From the NCBI RefSeq assembly GCF_947253395.1, contig NZ_CAMXYY010000006.1, forward strand, positions 1-36,992: 36,992 bases of DNA, read 5' to 3'. How positions within the stretch are numbered: the stretch's first letter is position 1; the number at the start of each line of letters is the position of its first letter. Origin of the DNA: an uncultured Olegusella sp. (lineage in GTDB: Bacteria; Actinomycetota; Coriobacteriia; Coriobacteriales; Atopobiaceae). The notes under the pieces were generated by a model. That model was not told the origin of the DNA. It did no database searches and was given only the letters and a program-made list of their open reading frames with translations. Shown here piece by piece: positions 31,849 to 36,992 of the stretch. The position numbers and the translations under genes are program-made.

Positions 31849-31862
31849 GCGCATGCATGCGC
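31849..31862. promoter_or_regulatory. perfect 14-bp palindrome upstream of rho
   Basis: GCGCATGCATGCGC is self-complementary and lies between rho and the downstream end of the regulator gene, about 130 bases before the rho start. It may be an operator or small hairpin; nothing else identifies its role. Confidence 0.4.
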
Positions 31863-31947
31863 GGACTTGTCACATCATAACATTATCAACTATATCAATG
31901 TTGGCAAGAATACTATATTTTTTGAGAATCCCTTTGAGAAGAAAAAA

Positions 31948-32619
31948 TTACTGCCTGCGAGCACGACGAACAGGAGTCAATGTCTCAATACGATCATTGA
32001 GACTCTTTGCTTCCGCACGTCCTTCTTTGGTCAAAGAGACGGGATGTGAGGATTTACCACGCAAAGATGCATCACGATTAAGCAAGCCATCGCGAGCCAA
32101 CGCAGAAACAGCCATCGACACCGTCGGCTGCAAAAATCCCAGCACATCGACAATAGCACCAATGCTTGCCTGGCCATCGAGCTGTGCATAGAGTGCTAGC
32201 AATACTAAGCTGCGAGCCATTACATCAATAGAACCCATGGCATCGACATATTTACGTACATGATCAGTGGTTGGACGATTGGACAGTAAATGGGCGAGTT
32301 CAGAGCGTGTTTGCGAGCAGAGCGCAGAAACCATCTCTGCACCGTCATCGCTGAGGTAGCACAAAACATTACGACAGTCAGTATTGCCCTGTGTACGAAT
32401 AATAAAGCCGAGATCGGCAAGGTGCTTTGTACGGTGTGTCATCGTGGGCCGCAGGCAACCCTGATACTCAGCAATATCAGAGGTACGCAAGCCCTCAGGC
32501 GAGAGAGAAAGTCTGCATAAAATTGCAAATTCAGAAAATGTGAGACGCTGATCTGCATCGCACCTCTGGCGGATGGTATTGTAGGCGCGGCGAATTGCCA
32601 AATACTCACGTACCTCCAC
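31948..32619 (-). CDS. MarR-type regulator with two winged-helix domains in tandem
   Basis: 223 residues. The first winged helix (about 22-100) is MarR-like: LTFSEFAILCRLSLSPEGLRT-type opening, recognition-helix region LRPTMTHRTKHLADLGFI, and wing with NVLCYLSDDGAEMV. The second (about 135-205) repeats the plan: LLALYAQLDGQASIGAIVDVLG, LQPTVSMAVSALARDGLL, SSHPVSLTKEGRAEAKSL. Usual MarR proteins (~140-160 residues) have one such domain and dimerise, so this looks like a fused dimer. GTG at 32619 is used as start because GGAGGGGG precedes it by six bases; an ATG 16 codons earlier lacks a site. A palindrome upstream suggests autoregulation. Confidence 0.8.
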   Translation of the reverse strand: MEVREYLAIRRAYNTIRQRCDADQRLTFSEFAILCRLSLSPEGLRTSDIAEYQGCLRPTMTHRTKHLADLGFIIRTQGNTDCRNVLCYLSDDGAEMVSALCSQTRSELAHLLSNRPTTDHVRKYVDAMGSIDVMARSLVLLALYAQLDGQASIGAIVDVLGFLQPTVSMAVSALARDGLLNRDASLRGKSSHPVSLTKEGRAEAKSLNDRIETLTPVRRARRQ

Positions 32620-32720
32620 AAGAAACCCCCTCCAGTTAAAGCACTCCCATGAGTCCTTTTGCCTCATTGGTAGCTTGAAGCTTCACGTCCTCCTATTGCA
32701 ACTTTAACGCGCAAAGAATT

Positions 32721-32736
32721 TATATGAACTCATATA
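32721..32736. promoter_or_regulatory. palindrome TATATGA-AC-TCATATA upstream of the MarR-type gene
   Basis: Perfect 7-bp half-sites separated by two bases, about 100 bases before the regulator start. Size and shape fit a MarR-family operator. A second short palindrome, ACAAATTTGT (32750-32759), lies next to it. Confidence 0.5.
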
Positions 32737-32826
32737 GATAAAGATTTTCACAAATTTGTAAAGAACTGCTAATACATTAGATTCACACGACCCAAACAGC
32801 TGGGTCTCGGATGAGCATCCAGTAAG

Positions 32827-32858
32827 CAAAGTGCAGCAAAACTAAGCACAGCACTTTG
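32827..32858. other. 8-bp inverted repeat in argS/regulator intergenic region
   Basis: CAAAGTGC and GCACTTTG pair with a 16-base gap. GACCCA/TGGGTC occurs ~40 bases before it. No T-run. Apart from this, the palindromes near the regulator and the argS terminator, 32668-32943 holds nothing I can name. Confidence 0.35.
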
Positions 32859-32883
32859 TAGTAAGCCTCATGGTTTTGTTGGC

Positions 32884-32911
32884 AAAAAAGCCCGAGGCGC
32901 ATACCTCGGGC
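32884..32911 (-). terminator. rho-independent terminator of argS
   Basis: GCCCGAGG and CCTCGGGC form a perfect 8-bp GC-rich stem with a six-base loop; in the minus direction it is followed by six T. Confidence 0.9.
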
Positions 32912-32943
32912 TCACGGAGTACTTTTTGCGGCTTAAAACAGCC

Positions 32944-34788
32944 TTACATAACCTCAGGAGCAGAAACACCAATCAACTTGAGGGCAATAGCAAGGTTAAT
33001 ACGAACGGCGTCAATTGCTGCCAGGCGTGCATGCGAAAGCTCGGCGTCCACGGGGCGACCTTCGCTGGGCAGTACCTGACAATGCTGGTAGAAACCATGG
33101 AACGAAGCAGCAAGTTCCTCACAGAAGTGTGTCAAACGGAAGGGTGCACGGTCACGTGCACAGGAAGCAACAAGCTCAGGGAATTCAGAAATCTTACGCG
33201 CAAGAGCTGCCTCGGAGGGCTCGGTAAGCAAAGAAAGATCATAGTCTGCACCAATTGCCTTGCTGGCAACAACGTCCATACCAAGCTCGCGAGCTTCATC
33301 CTCATTGACCCCAGCGGCACGACGCAAAATAGAGCAGATGCGGGCATGAGCATACTGTACGTAGAAAACAGGGTTGCTAGACTCCTGCTTTTTTGCGGCT
33401 TCGATATCAAAGTCAATGGTCTGATTTGAGCTTTTGGAAACGAGCGTGTAGCGGGTAGCATCGGTACCAACCTCATCAAGTAGCTCCTTGAAAGAGACCA
33501 TAGTACCGCGACGCTTGGACATACGAACAGGCTCGCCATTGCGCAGCAAGTTTACAAACTGGCCAAGGTTAACCTCAAATTGACCGGGGTAACCCAAGGC
33601 ATCGCAGACATTAGTTACACGGGCAATATAGCCGTGGTGATCGGCACCCCAAAGATCAATGGAGTAGTCATCGCGCTGGAACTTGTCCCAGTGGTAGGCA
33701 ACATCAGAAGCAAAGTAGGTATACTCGCCATTGCTCTTGATGAGAACACGGTCCTTATCATCACCAAAGGCAGTAGACTTAAACCACAGCGCGCCATCAT
33801 CGGTCTTATAGAGATAGCCCTTCTTGTCAAGCCTTGCAAAGGCACGATCAACAGGAGAAGTACCCGTCTCATCCTTGATATAGAGAGTCCGCTCGGAGAA
33901 CCACAGATCAAGGTCGCAGCGTGCTTGGTGGCAGGTAGCCTTAATGCGGGCAAGCATGGCCTGATATGCGCGCTCACGGAACTCATCAGTACGCAGTTCA
34001 GGCGCAACGTCATACCACTTGTCGCCATCAGCCTCATAAAACTCGCGCGCAATGTCAATGATGTAGTCGCCGCCGTAGGAGTTGCCACCCAAAACCTCGT
34101 TAAAAGCATCCATGTAGGGATGCTGCTCAGGGTGCTCGTCCATTTCGTCTTCGACATATGCTTCGCGATCTGCCAAAAGCGTCGCATGAGCGGTAGCAAC
34201 GTCCACCTTGTCCTTGCGTATAACCTCAACGAGTTGCAGATAACGTGTAGCAACAGAGCTACCAAAAACATCCATCTGGGAGCCGTGATCGTTGATGTAA
34301 TACTCACGAAAAACCTTGAAGTTGGTGTGATCAAAGATATTGCACATTGAGTCACCCAGCGCTACCCAACGGCCATGACCAACATGCAAAGGACCCGTGG
34401 GATTGGCAGAAATAAACTCATAATTCAGTTTGAGGCCATTACCCACATTAGATTTGCCCCAATCAGCACCAGCCTCACGTACTAGACGGAAAACATCGTT
34501 GCTCGCAGCAGTGCTGAGATAGAAATTGATAAAACCAGGACCTGCAACCTCAACCTTAGAGATCTGTTTGTCCTCGGGCAAATGGGCCACAATAGCGGCG
34601 GCAATTTTGGCGGGAGCTGCATGAGCAAGACGAGCAGAGCGCAATGCAACTGTCGAGGTCCAATCACCGTTGTCGGCATCAGCCGGTCGCTCGACTCCGC
34701 AGTCTTCCAACTCGAAGCTTGCAAGGTCGCCTGCCTGTTGGGCAGCGGCAATTGCCTGCCTGATAAGTTCCTCGATCTTTTCGGGCAT
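32944..34788 (-). CDS. argS: arginyl-tRNA synthetase
   Basis: 614 residues; charges tRNA-Arg. The class I HIGH motif appears as HVGH at 135-138 within PTGPLHVGHGRW, and the KMSKS equivalent as MSKRR at 423-427. The N-terminal Arg-tRNA synthetase domain (about 1-95), the long ~80-residue insertion after the HIGH block and the C-terminal DALR anticodon-binding domain (from about 490, ending LAIALKLIGVSAPEVM) are all present. AAGGAG lies six bases before the ATG. Complete and ordinary. Confidence 0.97.
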   Translation of the reverse strand: MPEKIEELIRQAIAAAQQAGDLASFELEDCGVERPADADNGDWTSTVALRSARLAHAAPAKIAAAIVAHLPEDKQISKVEVAGPGFINFYLSTAASNDVFRLVREAGADWGKSNVGNGLKLNYEFISANPTGPLHVGHGRWVALGDSMCNIFDHTNFKVFREYYINDHGSQMDVFGSSVATRYLQLVEVIRKDKVDVATAHATLLADREAYVEDEMDEHPEQHPYMDAFNEVLGGNSYGGDYIIDIAREFYEADGDKWYDVAPELRTDEFRERAYQAMLARIKATCHQARCDLDLWFSERTLYIKDETGTSPVDRAFARLDKKGYLYKTDDGALWFKSTAFGDDKDRVLIKSNGEYTYFASDVAYHWDKFQRDDYSIDLWGADHHGYIARVTNVCDALGYPGQFEVNLGQFVNLLRNGEPVRMSKRRGTMVSFKELLDEVGTDATRYTLVSKSSNQTIDFDIEAAKKQESSNPVFYVQYAHARICSILRRAAGVNEDEARELGMDVVASKAIGADYDLSLLTEPSEAALARKISEFPELVASCARDRAPFRLTHFCEELAASFHGFYQHCQVLPSEGRPVDAELSHARLAAIDAVRINLAIALKLIGVSAPEVM

Positions 34789-34911
34789 ACTGCACTCCTT
34801 CGGTCATACATCAAATCCTGCGTCAGCAAGCTGCTGGCGCATCATAAATAGTAAGTTTAGCAAAATCACTGCTTGTATCGAGCACTATCAAAGGGCTACA
34901 CAAGCTACACG

Positions 34912-36396
34912 TTAACGAGTCTTAGAAGCAGTTCGTCTCTCCGTACGTGCCAACTCGTGACGCAACTTGTCAAGTCCTGGCTCCAGTCCCACAGGATAGG
35001 TCTGAGGATTGAGGAAGCGTTTGACGGCGGGATCGAGTCTCATCAGCGAGTCACGGCAACGCTCTTTTGCAACGACAATAGTGTCGGGTTCTTTGCAGCG
35101 TTTGCCATCATCGATAATCTGCTCAAGCAACTCGATTCCTGTCGCACCAGTAAAATCGTAGGTAGTTAAAGGATCGTTGATATCCACGGCAATCGTGCTA
35201 TTGCCCACAGCTACCGAATCATCAACTATCTGATCGCCTATGGGACGTCCCGCGTCATCAACAAAGCGAATGACATGCATAATACCTGGTAGGGTACGTT
35301 TATAGGCTTGTTCGGAAAGCTTAATCTTAGGCAACCATGGCTCTTCTTTGCTATTACGTACGGCCGAGAGCTTATAGACACCGCCCAGCGAGGGCTGAGG
35401 ATCGCAGGTAGCAAGTTTGGTACCCACACCAAAAGAATCAATGGGTGCACCCTGCGCAAAAAGCGACTGGATGGTGTATTCATCCAGGTCGTTAGAAGCG
35501 CTGATCTTTACATAGGACAAACCCGCTTCATCAAAGGCTTCACGAGTTTCCTTAGTGAGTTTGGCAAGGTCACCCGAATCAATACGGATAGCAGCCAAGC
35601 GCTCCCCTGCCTCCTCCATCTCTTTTGCAACCTTGATAGCATTTTTGATGCCTTGGTGGACATCGTAGGTATCGAGCAACAGCACACAATTTTTAGGACT
35701 GGATTTTGCAAAGGCACGGAAGGCCTCGATCTCGGTCGGGAAAGCCATCACCCAACTGTGGGCATGTGTGCCAAAAACAGGTATATCGTAAATTTTGCCA
35801 GCAAGGACATTGGAGGTACTCGAAGCGCCGCCAATATAAGAAGCACGTGCAACGGCAAGACCCCCATCGGGACCCTGAGCACGACGTAGACCAAAGTCAG
35901 AGACGGCATGTCCTTGAGCTGCCGTAACAACACGAGCGGTCTTGGTAGCCACCAAGGTCTGGAAGTTGATAAGGTTAAGCAAAGCAGTCTCAAGTAGCTG
36001 GCAGTCAATCACAGGACCTTGCACGCGCACAAGTGGCTCGCGCGGGAAAATCAAATCACCCTCACGAGGGGCCCAAATATCAACATGCATACGGAAATCG
36101 CGCAGATAGTCAATAAAGCCTTGCTTAAAAAGAAGCCCACCACCAGGTGCGGGCAACGCAGCAAGATATTCGAGCGCATCTTCATTAAACACAAAGTTTT
36201 CTACAAGTTCAGCAATCTGACCCTGACCGCAGGAAACAGCGTATCCGCCGTCAAAGGGACACTCACGGAAAAAGACGTTGAAACACGCTTCTCCCTGGTT
36301 GAGGCCAGACTCCCAAAAGCCCTGAGCCATGGTTAGTTCGTAAAGGTCGGTATTAAGCGCGACATCCTGCGGAGTCGTACGGTCGGTTAAGGCCAT
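34912..36396 (-). CDS. pncB: nicotinate phosphoribosyltransferase
   Basis: 494 residues. Salvages nicotinic acid into nicotinate mononucleotide for NAD, using PRPP and ATP. The N-terminus (ALNTDLYELTMAQGFWESG) is the conserved family opening. GGASSTSNVLAG and FGTHAHSWVMAFP hold the active-site His region, and IRIDSGDLAKLTKETREAFDEAGL the phosphoribosyl-binding region. It matches the long bacterial type. GGGGAGGAA lies about eight bases before the ATG. It follows argS upstream-wise with 123 bases between, so it probably has its own promoter. Confidence 0.95.
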   Translation of the reverse strand: MALTDRTTPQDVALNTDLYELTMAQGFWESGLNQGEACFNVFFRECPFDGGYAVSCGQGQIAELVENFVFNEDALEYLAALPAPGGGLLFKQGFIDYLRDFRMHVDIWAPREGDLIFPREPLVRVQGPVIDCQLLETALLNLINFQTLVATKTARVVTAAQGHAVSDFGLRRAQGPDGGLAVARASYIGGASSTSNVLAGKIYDIPVFGTHAHSWVMAFPTEIEAFRAFAKSSPKNCVLLLDTYDVHQGIKNAIKVAKEMEEAGERLAAIRIDSGDLAKLTKETREAFDEAGLSYVKISASNDLDEYTIQSLFAQGAPIDSFGVGTKLATCDPQPSLGGVYKLSAVRNSKEEPWLPKIKLSEQAYKRTLPGIMHVIRFVDDAGRPIGDQIVDDSVAVGNSTIAVDINDPLTTYDFTGATGIELLEQIIDDGKRCKEPDTIVVAKERCRDSLMRLDPAVKRFLNPQTYPVGLEPGLDKLRHELARTERRTASKTR

Positions 36397-36548
36397 CTGA
36401 TGTTCCTCCCCGAAAAACTTTGTCTACGGGAAGCAACGAGTAATCCCGCAAACACTTCGCACTACAGAGTACCACGAGACGAAAAAACGGGTCCTCCAAG
36501 CTGCTTTGCTGCAAAAAAACGAGACATGTAGCAGCCATATAGTCTGAA

Positions 36549-36854
36549 CTACTTCAGAAGATGCGAGACCACAATCACAAGGACAAGCAACGCAATAACA
36601 GCAAGAACAATCTTTTGGCCCATGGGCATGTTGAGATCGTCTTCGTCGGGTTCCATAAACTTGCGGCCCTGCTCGCGCAAAGCGGCTTCGCGCTTGATTG
36701 CCTCTGCCTCGCGAGCAGCACGAGCACGTTCCTCTTTAAGACGTTGCAGTTCTGCACGATCACGAGCAGCCTGTGCCGCCTCTTGCTGGGCAGCTTTTTC
36801 CGCACGAAGCTGCTCGAGCTCTGTGCGCTCTGCTTCTGTGAGTTCATCTGCCAT
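36549..36854 (-). CDS. small coiled-coil protein with C-terminal membrane anchor
   Basis: 101 residues. Residues 4-62 are a highly charged Ala/Glu/Arg/Lys heptad-rich coiled coil (LTEAERTELEQLRAEKAAQQ onwards); residues 80-99 are a hydrophobic helix (KIVLAVIALLVLVIVVSHLL), giving a tail-anchored topology with the coil in the cytoplasm. No enzyme motif is visible and I do not recognise a family. GAGGAGAG lies five bases before the ATG. It may be a membrane-bound scaffold. Confidence 0.75.
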   Translation of the reverse strand: MADELTEAERTELEQLRAEKAAQQEAAQAARDRAELQRLKEERARAAREAEAIKREAALREQGRKFMEPDEDDLNMPMGQKIVLAVIALLVLVIVVSHLLK

Positions 36855-36938
36855 GATTGCTCTCCTCGCTCTATATGATCGTAATCTACGTACTTATAAT
36901 CTACGTCCTCGTAATAATCTACTCACGCCAGTCTAGCG

Positions 36939-36992
36939 CTGTCTCTTATACACATTGACGCTGCCGACGAAACCTTATGGGTGTAGATCTCG
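36939..36992. other. Illumina/Nextera adapter sequence (not genomic)
   Basis: CTGTCTCTTATACACAT (36939-36955) is the Tn5 mosaic end used in tagmentation libraries. It is followed by the read-1 adapter complement ending GCTGCCGACGA (with one base missing), a 10-base index (36971-36980) and GTGTAGATCTCG, the start of the P5 complement. This is assembly contamination at a contig end. Confidence 0.97.

Noticed and set aside
33580..34350. 256-codon frame antisense to argS
   Set aside because: Mirror of the argS reading frame with no motif or start site.

Overview
This window looks like the end of one contig from a low-to-mid GC actinobacterium, most likely class Coriobacteriia near Atopobium, Lancefieldella or Olsenella. 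That placement is an inference from the protein set: Tat-type lipoproteins, a Rho factor with a very long charged N-terminus, amino-acid-oriented metabolism, and strong AGGAGG-type ribosome binding sites. No rRNA or other taxonomic marker is present. The last 54 bases (36939-36992) are not genomic. They match a Nextera/Illumina transposon-end adapter, a 10-base index and the start of P5, so the right edge is a sequencing-library end.

Layout. 1-5302: the start of a stand-alone GMP synthetase ATP-pyrophosphatase (leaving the left edge), a thiol peroxidase of the glutathione peroxidase family, a DUF349 protein, an amidohydrolase, and a fusion of a 2'-5' RNA ligase-like phosphoesterase with a YaiI/YqxD domain. 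5381-7003: a Cro/CI-type HTH fused to an alanine-type aminotransferase. Its upstream region carries a cluster of GTTCAA motifs. 7411-7606: a tRNA-His (with C at position 33) and tRNA-Lys pair plus terminator. About 7605-9208: a complete IS110-superfamily element of the IS1111 type. It has 17-bp subterminal inverted repeats, a DEDD recombinase, and a roughly 330-base highly structured non-coding 3' end that is a good candidate for a bridge/seek RNA. 9349-12086: a polar amino acid ABC importer behind a promoter with a palindrome resembling the trp operator. 12359-18383: an aspartate-to-threonine cluster arranged as two divergent operons (hom-lysC-asd and thrC-thrB). 18476-21612: an L-cysteine desulfidase-like protein and an ABC exporter. 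21756-26696: a complete branched-chain amino acid ABC importer (substrate-binding protein, livH, livM, livG, livF, in transcription order). 26892-29506: an unrecognised membrane protein with a structured leader, an AT-rich non-coding stretch with palindromic repeats, and an AT-rich four-helix membrane gene. 29668-36854: rho, a tandem winged-helix MarR-type regulator, argS, pncB and a small tail-anchored protein.

Together the ordinary genes suggest a cell that imports amino acids through two ABC systems, makes threonine and its precursors from aspartate, and degrades cysteine. The parts most worth attention are the IS1111-like element and its predicted guide RNA, the HTH-aminotransferase with an internal ribosome binding site and clustered operators, the C33 tRNA-His, a palindromic repeat family seen in two distant intergenic regions, and a folded leader RNA that can pair over a ribosome binding site near 28.2 kb.
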